Source: Oryzias latipes
Taxonomy: Eukaryota > Chordata > Actinopteri > Beloniformes > Adrianichthyidae
Assembly: GCF_002234675.1 (NCBI RefSeq)
Contig: NC_019869.2
Span: forward strand, 14,617,015 to 14,681,014
Reading direction: 5' to 3'
Length of the DNA: 64,000 nt
Positions 50,601 to 61,800 of this stretch are shown here, piece by piece; position 1 is the stretch's first letter, and each line of letters begins with the position of its first letter. The notes beneath the pieces are model-generated. The model made no database searches and was not told the DNA's origin. It was given only the letters and a program-made list of their open reading frames with translations. Both the position numbers and the translations under genes were made by a program.

Positions 50601-53509
50601 CAAACAGCGCATCATCTCCGGTCCGCTTCCATCTCCCCGGTTTGGAGACATTAAATTCAGCCGTCTACGATAACTTCACATCTGACATAAAGGACACTGC
50701 ATATCTAATAATATTCCATATGTTGATAATTTCACCACCTTCTTCAATAGACCAAATCTCTTTAAACCAGACGGCATCCACCCAAACCAAACAGGATCTC
50801 AACTTCTATCCATGAACATTGAAATCACACTCTGCTCTGCTAAACTGCTCACTGGCTGACTGGACCACCGGCAACCATCCTCAGTTAAAACCACAGTTAT
50901 CACACAACACATCCCAGTTCACATAACAAGCAGATCTCACAAGCACCCCCAGCTCAGATCCACCAACTCCACAGTTAGATATCTCCATCACATTCACACA
51001 TTACCGGACAAAAAAGATGAATCAATCCATCTGCACTCACACACGGCCTTAAAGTTTGCCGTTTTAAATATTCACTCCCTTTTAAACAAATGTTTTATTG
51101 TGAATGAGCTCATTTTAGATAACAACATAGATTGCCTTTTTTTAACTGAGACCTGGCTGGGTACTGATGCTCCTGTTGTTCTCACTGAAGCTTCCCCATT
51201 AAATTTTAACTTTTTATATTCTATCAGGGGAGATAAAAAAGGTGGTGGCACTTTGCAACCTAAAGAAACATGCTAAATAGCTACTCCTCGTTTGAGCATC
51301 ATGCATTTTCTTTTAACAGCCCGTCTATTTTATGTGTTACTGTTTACAGACCACCACAGCCTCCCTCCTGTTTTCTTCAAGAATTTTCTGAATTTTTATC
51401 ATTCACACACTCCAAATACAGTAGAGTTTTAATAACTGGTGATTTTGACCTACATGTTGATAAAGATAGTGATGCTCATGCAAATGAGCCCTTGTTAAAA
51501 TAGTAAATTATATTAGATGTAATCTGGACTCTCAGAAACTTTCAGTCCTGGTATTACTGGATCTCAGTGCTGTATTCGACACAGTAGATCACAGTATTTT
51601 ACTCAACAGGCTAAGAGGTTTGGGCATCTCTGGTACCATACTAAAGTAGATTTACTCCTATCTCACAGATCCAAGGTTTTACGTAAGTATGGATACATGC
51701 TCCTCAAAGGTCTTTGACATCAACTGTGGGGTCCCCCAAGGTTCAATTTTAGGCCCACTACTTTTTAATCAATACAGTGATCCCTTGCTATGACACGGTT
51801 TACTTTTCACGGTTTCGCTACTTCACGGATTTGCATCGTGCATTGTGTTCTGCATTCTGATTGGCTAAAAAGTCACTCCGCTTCTTCTCTACCTGTGCAT
51901 CAATAACGTTGCAGTTTAATATGTACACGTACGTAAAACAGCTTGCCAAATTTACATTACATACTTGCAAATTCTCTTTCAATTTCGAGTTTCTCTAAAA
52001 CCCATTGAAAAAGAGCGACAACAACTGCCTATCACTATGTTCTTCTCCCGAACAAACACAAAGACCTCAGGATGCAACTTCTGCAAACTTCTGCAAACTT
52101 CAGCAGCTCGCATGTTGACAAGGACCAGGGGAAGGGGGACACATTACAAAGATTTTAAAATCGCTGCATTGGCTCCCTGTGCGCTTCAGGATTGATTTTA
52201 AAGTTCTTTCATTGGTTTATAAATGTTTTCATGGTCTCGGGCCTTCATATTTATCTGATATGATTTTGAAGTATGAGCGCTTGCAGACCCTGAGATCCTC
52301 TGATACAAACCTTTTGGTTATCCCAAAAGTTAGAACTAAAACATACAGCGAGGCCTCATTCAGTTACTACGGACCTCACCTCTGGAACAGCCTCCCAGCA
52401 TGCCGCAGGGCCGCAGAGATTGTACAGGGTTTGTAAAGAAAGGCTTAAGACCTTCCTTTTTAATCTAGCTTTTAGTTGAATTTCATGAATTTATTTTAAA
52501 TGTTAATCATTCATTTTCTCTTTTTAGTAGTTTTATATGTGTATGTATATACATTTATTTATTTGTATTTGTTACGCGCACACGTAACAAAGCCTCCTCC
52601 CTTCCCCTCAAACACAAAGTCCGGCTTCTCTACTCAGAGACACGGTCGTTCAGTACACTGGTCCACTTGACTAATCAAGTGCAGGAGCAGACTACTTCTT
52701 TTCTATTTTGTTTGTTATTTTGCTTGTTAAAGTCACTTCCCTCAGTTTATACTGGATCATCACGGATGAATCATTATTTATAACTTAGGAAATAAAATAA
52801 AAGAAGGTAATAAGTAAAATAACTTATAATAATTATATAATAACAAAAAATTAAAAATAACCCCCCGACGATATCATCGACCATCCTGATGGTTTCCTGC
52901 AAACATCGTCAACTGCCAATTTAAGGGACATCGCTCAACCCTAGTGTGGGTAGTTTGGGCTGTGAGTTTTAGTACAAGGTGGGTACAAGGGGCCCATCAA
53001 TCTAAATCTGCCCACTGACCACCCACAAAGAGATTCCGGCCATGCAGTGTTTTATACAAAATAAAGGCAGATAGAAAACATTGAATTTTGGAACTCATAA
53101 TCCAGGTTAAGTAAACATAAATTAAAATGTTTAAAAAAAGAAAACAAAAAATGCTAACACATGTCAGAAGACAGCGATGATGATGATCTAGCAAAACCCG
53201 ACGCGTTAAGAACTGTGACAGCAATGCAGCCTAAACACACACAGGTCCAACAATGATCTGTGTCCCCGAACTCCCGACATCCCAACAAACCTTTATTGGG
53301 CTCATGAACAACTACAACTGCAGAGTCACTCTTCCCAATGTAAAACGTCACCCGAACCGAGCCCTCTCGACGCACCTTGCTCGGTTCCGTTAGAAGCCAC
53401 AAGTGTCTCCTTACCTGTACGCACGGTTCGAAGCTCGAGGTGGAATGCGGTAAACGTTGACATCTGGTTTCACGCACAGGATCGACTCGTACTCCCCCTC
53501 GGCCGCCAT
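43606..53509 (-). CDS. necap1: NECAP1-like adaptin-ear-binding coat-associated protein, 8 coding exons, 263 aa
   Basis: Coding exons in transcript order: 53415-53509, 49054-49154, 48843-48947, 48687-48768, 48366-48474, 45608-45755, 44887-44983, 43606-43660; all junctions are GT-AG and the frame closes. NECAPs act in clathrin-coated vesicle formation by engaging AP-2. Residues 1 to about 160 form the PHear domain: [69 protein letters not shown] and [11 protein letters not shown] proline-rich LLPPPPGGK follows, then WGDF (238-241) and a C-terminal WIQF (260-263), the two appendage-binding motifs. Wording is closer to human NECAP1 ([20 protein letters not shown]) than NECAP2, though length equals human NECAP2. 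The ortholog symbol is therefore likely but not certain. Confidence 0.92.
44603..44656. repeat. (AT)n microsatellite
   Basis: About 27 AT dinucleotides in the last necap1 intron. Confidence 0.9.
45041..45060. repeat. (CA)n microsatellite
   Basis: About ten CA units in necap1 intron 6. Confidence 0.85.
46257..47429. mobile_element. Non-autonomous hAT element with 8-bp target duplication
   Basis: The ends are TAGGGTTGGGCGATG and, inverted, ATCGGCACAACCCTA. It is flanked on both sides by CTTAATAA (46249-46256 and 47430-47437), an exact 8-bp duplication as hAT elements make. Inner subterminal palindromic blocks (GGACGATGATATCGTC, GGACGATAGTATCGTCC) recur at the two ends. The 141-aa frame at 46298-46723 shows no transposase motif. 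It lies in necap1 intron 5. A partial second copy is at about 52570-52944. Confidence 0.88.
47821..47833 (-). promoter_or_regulatory. CTCF-like core motif
   Basis: CGCCCTCTGGTGG matches the reverse CTCF core YGCCMYCTRSTGG at every position. It sits in necap1 intron 5, 43 bases left of a piggyBac MITE. Occupancy is unproven. Confidence 0.35.
47880..48077. mobile_element. piggyBac-type MITE, copy 2
   Basis: A 198-bp sister of 1213-1416: CCCTTGTGCTATCCTAGGC ... GATAGCACAAGGG, preceded by TTAA (47876-47879) and followed by TTAT. Shared internal text includes GTTGGGTCATCTAGACCCAC and GGTGTCCATGGATTACATGA. It lies in necap1 intron 5. Confidence 0.85.
49330..49690 (+). repeat. Dispersed repeat family A, copy 4
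   Basis: It contains TCTAGGACATAGTTTCAGC, GCAGAAATCTGCC, TGGAGTAACCCCGCCCC, TTGATTCACAATTATT and ATATGTCCTCCA in the same order as the other copies. It lies in necap1 intron 1. Confidence 0.65.
49988..50230 (+). pseudogene. LINE reverse transcriptase C-terminal fragment
   Basis: The frame reads [17 protein letters not shown], then [18 protein letters not shown] and [19 protein letters not shown], the fold-end region of CR1/L2/Rex-type LINE polyproteins. The segment normally between the two halves is deleted. It joins the following LINE in frame (single open frame 50021-50506). Confidence 0.75.
50227..52560 (+). mobile_element. Decayed L2-type LINE: esterase-like ORF1, endonuclease, truncated RT
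   Basis: In order: a low-complexity ORF1 start ([16 protein letters not shown], about 50240-50500); an SGNH/esterase-like ORF1 segment ([44 protein letters not shown]; 50500-50830); an endonuclease ([44 protein letters not shown]; 51057-51500); part of the RT palm ([33 protein letters not shown]; 51530-51770); a DNA-transposon insertion; then the RT C-terminus ([32 protein letters not shown]; 52060-52470). The YxDD catalytic box falls in the missing segment. Multiple frameshifts and stops make it inactive. It is in necap1 intron 1, opposite in orientation to the host gene. Confidence 0.88.
51773..51905. mobile_element. pogo/Tc1-like terminus inserted in the LINE
   Basis: TACAGTGATCCCTTGCTATG followed by CACGGTTT and CACGGATTTGCATCGTG resembles the CAGTGATCCCTCGCT terminus of pogo-like elements. 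It interrupts the RT frame right after the GPLLF motif. The other end was not located, so the extent is approximate. Confidence 0.5.
52570..52944 (-). mobile_element. Partial second copy of the hAT element
   Basis: Its reverse complement matches the left end of the 46257 element: CTAGGGTTGAGCGATGTCCC, GGATGGTCGATGATATCGTC, ACTGAGGGAAGTGACTTTAA, and on to GTAACAAAG near 52590. Only this end is present, abutting the decayed LINE. Confidence 0.8.
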
Positions 53510-53513
53510 CTTG
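53502..53513 (-). promoter_or_regulatory. TISU/YY1 element covering the necap1 start codon
   Basis: The minus strand reads CAAGATGGCGGC, a full match to the TISU consensus SAASATGGCGGC, with its ATG (53509-53507) being the necap1 initiator. TISU elements bind YY1 and direct cap-dependent, scanning-free initiation on mRNAs with very short leaders. If functional here, the transcription start should lie only about 5-30 bases upstream (near 53515-53540). Confidence 0.65.
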
Positions 53514-53930
53514 CACCAACTGTCACTGATAGATGGTCGTAAGTCATCTCTGACGACGATGCAGTTTGGGTTCACTGCGTCCAAACCACCAGACGGCGGT
53601 GAAAATTTTAAAAAAGAAGAAGAAGAAACTGTATGTACCTCGCAAAACATAAGCATAAACAAGAAAAGAAAAAAAACAAGGGGGGGGGGGGGGGAGACAA
53701 AAATGTAATAAAAATCATTTTAAAACGCATTTTTTCCCAGTTGACTAATATTTCCATTAGAGGTTTAAAACAAAATTTTATGTTTCATATTTAAGAATTT
53801 TATTTTTTAAGGGGCGTGGTCTAGCAGGTGCTGAAATTTGCGGAAGCGGAAACAGCTGCCCTGCGTCGTGTCCTCGAAGATTCCTGCAAAGCAACCCTCG
53901 GTTCGTGTTGTTTTAGCTCTTAATACGTAC
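53510..53930. promoter_or_regulatory. Divergent promoter region between necap1 and epsin
   Basis: This region separates the necap1 start (-) from a CpG-containing segment (53810-53930) that is the likely epsin promoter and first untranslated exon (+). It holds a GC/KLF-type box GGGGCGTGG (53811-53819) and a 15-base G run (53680-53694). The exact epsin transcription start and first donor are not determinable; a weak donor GTTCGT follows 53909. Confidence 0.45.
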
Positions 53931-55804
53931 TTTCTCCATTTAAAAGCGCTTCATGGAATTTCTGTTAATAACACGCCACGTTCCTTGAATAATACTACTT
54001 TGTTTGGTTAGTCATATTTAGCTATTAGGCCAATTCTTGATGACTTGACAGCCTGTCTTGGCCGTTAGCCAGCAGCTAGTAGAGCTACCCGTCTTCTGTC
54101 GCTCTCCGTGGTGCTGAAAGACGGTCTCTGACTTCAAATCGACGCGATAGTTTTCTGCTCGACGGCATACAGTTACTGTGGTTCGCATTTAGCTTTCTCT
54201 ACGTCTCTGTCTGTCTTTTAGCTTGGACTCCAGAATGCTCATCAGCTAGCTGCTAGCTTAGCCCTTCAGTTATGTTTTTGTTATAATCGCAGGCAAAAAT
54301 GCTTATCATCTGATACCTTCAAGTGTTATTGTTCAGCTTTGCAGCCACGCAGTGATGATTAGGTGTTCCTGATTTTAACTTCATGTTTTGTACAGTCCCT
54401 CTGCTGTTCTGTTTTTCCCCCCTATATATGTGTTTAAATATTACCAGATTCAGAAAAGCAAGTAATGCATTCTTGTGTGAATATAAGTGTCTAACAATGG
54501 CAGAAAGACGCATGATCTATATTCTACTTTCTCTTCTTAATAATCCCCAAATTATCAGCATTTAATGTTTATTATAACAGATGAAATCATCTTTGTGTCA
54601 TGGTCAAAGAAAAACAAACAAAGATAATTATAAAAAAAAGACAAACTATGATGGTGCTGCTTCTCTAGATGATTCATAACATATTTTATCCAATTTATTA
54701 AAAAATATATGGCTATGGATTTTAAAATGAGTCGATATTACAACATTTTGCACTTCAACAATCTTTTTTTTCTATTGTCTATGTACATTCTTGACTCTCA
54801 AATTATAACTGTTTTTTTATTTCTATGTTTTTACACCTAATTTAAACATTTGAAGGCCTAACTGTGAACATAAACTAAGAGATTTAACATTAAACATTAT
54901 CCTCAGGTTTTGGTTTTCATGTTTCATGTTTGTTAAAACTGATGAATTTGCATGACTTATGATCCCAAAGTCTTTAATAGTTATTCTGAAATAAATGTGT
55001 TTATATTTTGGAACAGTTTCCCATTTAACAACCATGTGACGATTTCTGATTAATCATAACTATATTATAGTGCGCTTACAGTTTACTGTCTAAATGTACT
55101 GAAAAAAAGTATTAAATAGACCTGTATTTTTTTCAACAGTTAAGTTCTTACAGTTCTAAAGTCCCAGTAAATATTTGTACTTGTGCATATTTTTTTAATT
55201 TCAATCCTTTTGTCTCTTATAAATCTTTCACAGTTTATTGGATTTAAACCAGCAGTGTCTTTGTTTGCTTTTTGTTGTTTTTCTCTAGATAAAATTGTGC
55301 TCACATGCACACTGCAAGTGTTTTCAGCAAAAATAGGTTTAAAATAATTTGACACTTAAGTGATGCCATAGAATGGAAAATTCAGGGTTTATTGGACACA
55401 GCAGCTGATTTGAATACAGATTGTAATATGACTTATTTCTTGAATTTTATATATTTGTATATCATAATTACTAAAGCCTTTTCTTTAAATATCAGCTGGG
55501 CATTTTCTTCCCACACAGTTGATATGTTCTGCCATTAATTCTAGGACTATATAGAGGAGTGTCAACTGCTCCTGGCATTTGGATAAAACCTAATGCAGAC
55601 GGGAAGAAGAGGAGCAGATGAATGCTCTCTGAAATCTAATTATTCCTGAACAAAGGCAGTTTTAATTTGAAGGTATGTTTTTTTTGTGTTAATATTTTGT
55701 GTGATATTTCTAACTATCTGAGATGCACGTCTTAATTCATTGCTCTTCTTCTTTCTTGGTCAGATTGTGGTGGTTTAATTCCCCATTTCCCCCTTCTTGA
55801 CATC
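53931..55804 (+). other. Epsin 5' region: UTR intron(s) and an inferred untranslated exon
   Basis: Mostly AT-rich intronic DNA. A likely untranslated exon spans 55545-55672 (acceptor TTCTAG, donor AG|GTATGT), and the leader of the coding exon starts after an acceptor at 55763. These are inferred from splice signals only. Confidence 0.4.
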
Positions 55805-58800
55805 ATGACTTCCTCCATGCTCCGCCGACAGCTGAAGAACTTGGTCCAGAATTACTCTGAGGCTGAGGTTAAGGTGGGTATTGGTACATTCTTGCAGCTG
55901 TTTGCAGAAAGATCTATCCTTCTTTAACCCTTATGTGGTGTTCGGGTCTGTGGGACCCGTTTTCATTTTTTATCAAAAGAAAAATGATACAATTAATTAA
56001 TTTTTTAAACTCAGACTCACTGGCCTTGGCTCATTTTCTGTGAAGAACATATATCAGAATACATTTTTAATGACCACACACCGTATACCCCCCCAACACA
56101 TTTCTATTACATATAAGATGTTCGGGTCCACTGGACCCGGGCTAATAGAAGTGTGGAAATTGATGTTTTATGTACCTACACTCTGTCCTCCACCTGTCTG
56201 GGCCTGCTATGTGTGTGTGGGTGTGTGTAGGTGTGTATGTGTGTGTGTGTGACCACTGAGAAAGAGAGAGAGAGAGTGGCAGAGAGAGAAAGATTCACTG
56301 TAAATGTGAGTTCTGTTTCTGCACCTGCGGTTCCCGCACATGGTTGCAACATTGTTAGAATAATTCAAGCATCAACTCTGTTTGCTCTCGTTCTCCCGCA
56401 CATTTGACCATTTGACTTTCTTACGGGAATCTTTAATATCTCGCTCTTTATCAGCTACAAATTGGAGGCGGGACACTATAAATATAGCTTTGCCAGTGTG
56501 GTTTCTTATCACAACTGATCAAAATGGCCAAAAGACTTTCTGCGCAGAGGGCCCTGGAATTGATTTTAGAAGAGAGTGACGTTTTTGATGATGATGTAGT
56601 GGGAGACGATTCAGAAGAGGAGGTTTCAGAATTAGAGGATCACATTTCTGAAAATTCAGAGTAATATTGTAGTATTACTACAATAGTAATATTGCAGGTT
56701 CGATTCCCGCCTTGCACGCCCATGAGTCGAAGTGTCCTTGGGCAAGACACTGAACCCCACCTTGCCTCTGGTGGTAGGCGGGCGCCTGTGTTTGGCAGCG
56801 TAGCCGCCACCAGTGTCTGAATGTGTGAGTGAATGTGTGTGTCACTGGGTGAATGGGTCTGTGACTGTAAAGTGTTTTGTCCTTGTAGGAAGAAAGGCAC
56901 TATATAAGTATACGCCATTTACAATTTACCATTCAGATTGAGCATCAGCCAGTTCCAAAACGAAGCCATCAGCACCCAGCCACAGGACCAGGCCGTCAGC
57001 AGCCAGGACCATGTGTTGTATAGGCTAGTGGCTAGAAGGCCATGTGTTCAATGGGGCTGATGTGTTGTCTTGACTAATAGGTTTACTCTATGTGTTCAGC
57101 TTGTGTTGTGCAGCTGAATGGGTTCAGTTTCTGTGTTCAAATAAATAAATGTCAGTAGTTTTGAAAACCCCTTGCTTCACTTGAAAATTTGTTTCCACTC
57201 ATATATTGATATTAATTGATTTTCTTTATCACGTTTTAGATAATGAGTTATGAATGTGATCTAACAAAGGTTAAGGGCAAATATCAACCAAATATACTGA
57301 TTGTAATTGGATGAGGTAAACATCTGTCGAGTATTTTAACATCAAAGTGTTTGATTGTGAGGCATTAAAAACCACAACATGCAACGGGTCCACCAGACCC
57401 ACGAACACTGGCTGAGTAACAACAATATGAACACCACACAAGGGTTAAATGATACCCTTCAGAGTGAGAGTGAGCCCCCATTTCCTGCATCTCCTGCAGG
57501 TGAGAGAAGCTACTTCCAATGATCCATGGGGTCCATCCAGCTCTCAGATGGCAGACATCTCTGATCTCACTTATAATGTGGTGGCCTGCAACGAGATCAT
57601 GACTATGCTTTGGAAGCGGCTTAAAGATGACAAGAACTGGAGGCACATACACAAGGTGGGGGACAGTGTTTTGATTTTTTTTTTATTCATTGTCTTTGAT
57701 AATAAACCTAAACGCTAGGGTTCTTCTGTAGTGCAAAATCACTTGTGTGGCAGCTCTGCTCATTGTGAAAGCAACTAGAATAAGCAGATACCATTATATG
57801 AAAGTCAAACTGGTACAATTAAAATGAATACTTGTTAATTGAAAATCAAAGAAAGAAATCTAATGCTGGAAAAACATGGACAAACCATAGTTTTGGTATT
57901 CATAATGCCCCAAAACAGAAAACACCAAAACTGCTCTCAAACTTCTCAAAGATTTCAAAAATCTCTTTTCGTAAGAAACACTAAAAGAAAAATTTCTGTG
58001 AGATTGAAAGTAGATGTCATCCACTTTTCTATTGTCTATTTTACTGGTCTATCTTTTTTATTCTTTTTTTTTGTTTTCTGTTTTCTTTTTTACAGTCTTT
58101 GACGTTACTTGAGTACCTGTTGAAAACTGGGGATGAACGTGTGCTCCTGAAAATGAAAGACAACATTTACATTGTGAAGGCTCTCACAGAGTACCGCTTT
58201 GTTGAAAAGGATGGCAAAGATCAGGTGACACTTGTTTTGTGAGAAAATTCTTTTAGGTTCCACTTACAGAATTTCATGCTGCTTTATTAGGGCATTAATT
58301 ATTTATATTGAAACATTAACATCATTTTGGTCCTTTTAACTTTACTTATGCCTCCTAAGGGCCAAAGTTTGGGCCTTATTTGTATTGTTTTAGTGACTCT
58401 TTTCTCTGATGTGACATTAGTTTTTGTTGTTTTAGAATTGATTTGATGACGAGATATTTGGTTGTACCACCTGAACTGTTTTGAGGTTAAAGTAGAAATG
58501 TTTATTTCAGGGTGCTAATGTAAGAGAGAAGGCCAAGGTTGTACTAGTTCTAATGGAGGATGATGATAAACTGAAGGAAGAAAGAGACTTTGCCCTAAAG
58601 ACCAGAGAAAAGACATCAAAAAGTGCTGCTGGTAAGACTTTTTGTCTTTATTTATTTAGGTCTGTGGATGACTGCTGCAGTCAAATCTCTGTATTTGAAG
58701 AGTACTGTTGGAATTTCAATTGAAAACTGTGCTTATAGCTATAGAATATGATATGTGATATCTATGAATTTATTTATTTATTTATTCTGCCTAGCCTCAT

Positions 58801-61800
58801 CAGCAGAACCCCTTAAGGATCCTACTTACAAGCCACGCTACGATCCTGGTTCTACAGGCCTTCCGTCTCTAGACAATATACCTTCCGTAGCTGATCTAAC
58901 CGCTTCCTTCGCTGCCCGCAAAGAGGAGCGCCTTCGACTTGAGGCTGAGAAGAAAGAAGCAGAGAGGAGAGTAAGGATCTTAAGTGCAAGCACTTTTACT
59001 GAATAGCATGAGCACACACAGATTTGATCTTCATGTCAATCTTAAAGCTCCAGTTCAATTAATAGATGGATTTGTAGTCAACTGTTTGTACTTCTTGTGT
59101 TTTTAGGCAAAGATGAGCGAAGAGGAGTTGCAATGGGAAGATGCAGGCAAAACTGCAGACTCAAAGGGAAGTGCTTGGGGAGGAGACAAATCAGAGGAAG
59201 AGGAAGTAGTGAATAAAGACCCATGGGGAGCCCCTAAAGAAACCAGCAGCGATCCGTGGTCAGGTGCAGCCAAAACGAGAGATCCATTTGCAGAGGCAGC
59301 AAAAACCGATGAAGATCCATTTGCCGCACCAAAGAATGGAGAAGATCCATTTGTAGCGCAGAAAGTTGAACCTGATCCCTTTAGTGCCCCAAAGAATGGA
59401 GAAGATCATTTTGGTGCAAAAAAAGATAAACCTGATCCCTTCACGTCTTCTAACAATGATCCCTTCAACGCCCCCAAGGACGATCCCTTCAACGCCCCCA
59501 AGGACGATCCCTTCAACGCCCCCAAGGACGATCCCTTCAACGCCCCCAAGGACGATCCCTTCAACGCCCCCAAGGACGATCCCTTCAACGCCCCCAAGGA
59601 CGATCCCTTCAACGCCCCCAAGGACGATCCCTTCAACGCCCCCAAGGACGATCCCTTCAACGCCCCCAAGGACGATCCCTTCAACGCCCCCAAGGACGAT
59701 CCCTTCAACGCCCCCAAGGACGATCCCTTCAACGCCCCCAAGGACGATCCCTTCAGCGCCCCCAAGGACGATCCCTTCAACGCCCCCAAGGACGATCCCT
59801 TCAGCGCCCCCAAGGACGATCCCTTCAGCGCCCCCAAGGACGATCCCTTCAGCGCCCCCAAGGACGATCCCTTCAGCGCCCCCAAGGATGATCCCTTCAA
59901 AACTTCACCCAGTGATCCAATTACTACTCAAAAAGACGTTCCCCTTAAAACACCAAATTATGATGACCCGTTTGGCACTCCCAAGGACGATCCTTTCACA
60001 GCTCCAACAACATCTCCTACACAAGAACTTACTCCTAAAGACGACTCCTTTGTTGCTCCCAAAGCACAGTTCAAAGATCTATTGTCATCTCCAACAAAAG
60101 CCATTGAAGTAGACCCTTTCTCTACACCAACATCACCCCCTAAAGAGGATCCTTTCTCTGAGCCTTTTAAATCCATAAAGGAGGACCCGTTTGCCATGCA
60201 ATCATCACCATCTATGGAAGATCAATTTACAGTGCCATCCAGTCCACCACAAGGGAAGACCTCAGATCCCTTCGGAGCCCCAGTGGAGGGGTCACCACAA
60301 GTTACCACAGACACTTGGTTGGCACCCTCTGCTCCAACTCAAACACATGGGAAAGATCCCTGGGGAGAAGGAGCTTCTTCACCTGTTAAGGATTCTGACC
60401 CATTTGGAGATGCATCTAAACCAGAAAATGACCCATGGGGTGCCCCTGGTGAGAAACATTAATAAATACTTCCTACATACTCAGAATAATTGGCTTAGTT
60501 TGTGAATTTGACTTGATCTTCATTTGACCCATGTGTGATTAAATGATAAAAAAATGAATGAACTTTCATCTCATGATGTACATTTTAAGCAACTTTTGAC
60601 ATTTTGATAATATTCTTTTATTTTTTTATTGAGAGAAAAGAGTTTTCTAAAACTGTCCATGTAAAAAGCATTTGCCTCCAAACAGAACTGGATGTTTAAT
60701 TATTTTACATCGTAGTCAGAAATGATTTGAATTCAGTGTTTGTAATAACTGTTGGTGATTGTTTCTCATGTCTGTGGATAAATTTAGTTCCTTTCTTCTT
60801 CACATAACTGTCTTTATTCAGAGGCATGTTCTATTATGAATTTTTATGGTCATGAATGTCAGGTCCAGATTTTGAGTAGAGCATCCTAGATAAAACCATG
60901 AACCAATGAAAGGCATTTTCTTTCAGAAAAGGCACGAGTCCTAAAATTATAACCAGTCACTCAGGCATTAAAGCTGCAGAGCACCACACCATCATACCTT
61001 CACTGCTGTGTTTAATTGTTGTATTTAGACCACAAAATACCTGTCCAAAGGTCTTTGAGATCATTCCGATTTCTTTGTCTAATGGGAAATAAGTTATTTT
61101 TGCTCAGAAGAGTCATTTACCTTAATAAAATATAAAGCATAAAAGAAATTCACAGAAGTTCAGATCCAAATAAAGGGTTGCAGGATCTTTATTTTCTGTC
61201 TGTGCTTGTTCCTCCTTAGGGTCTGCCCCCGTTGCTGCAGATGATGCGTGGGGAGCTCCTGCTCCTCCATCAGAGTCCTCCCCGTCTGATGACCCCTTTG
61301 GAGATGTGGCATCTAAATCCAGCGACCCCTGGGGCTCCCCAAGCAATGACCCTACAGGTAAGTCTCATCCAACTCAGCTTTTTTTCTGTTCATCATCATG
61401 CATCCCTCAAAGCTTTGCTCAAATCGTCTGAGGTTTAGCGGCTAAACTGTGAACCTGTTTCTAATCAAAGCCTTAATGCATAAAACCAAACTTTTCTCTT
61501 CATCTCTGCTGCATTTCACATCCATCCTCTTCAGTCTTCAGGCAGCTAACCGTCTTAATCAATTAACCCTCTCCTCCGCTTTGCTTTCTCTCTTCCCCTC
61601 TGGCCTGTGCCCCCCCTCCCAAAAGAAAACACCTTTTAGAGTAGAGTTGGACCTTTATTTCATTACAGGGAAGGAGATGACCAGAAAGGCCGTGTCCTTC
61701 CTGGGCCCGGTGGGGGCGTCGCTGGTTGATTTGGATGATCTGTTTTCCTCCAAACCCAGACCACACCCCCTAACAGACATGCCTGGCCCCCCAACACAAG

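Noticed and set aside
59458-59889. CRISPR-like repeat array
   Set aside because: The units abut with no spacers and lie inside a vertebrate coding exon. The same reasoning applies to the 100-bp satellite at 41175-41774.
59406-59900. 164-aa antisense open frame of GALKGSSL repeats
   Set aside because: It is the reverse translation of the 24-bp coding minisatellite. A stop-free unit whose length is a multiple of three keeps extra frames open automatically.
59366-60112. 248-aa open frame of STPPRTIP repeats in another + frame
   Set aside because: Same cause; the DPF frame is the one that continues through spliced exons with epsin motifs.
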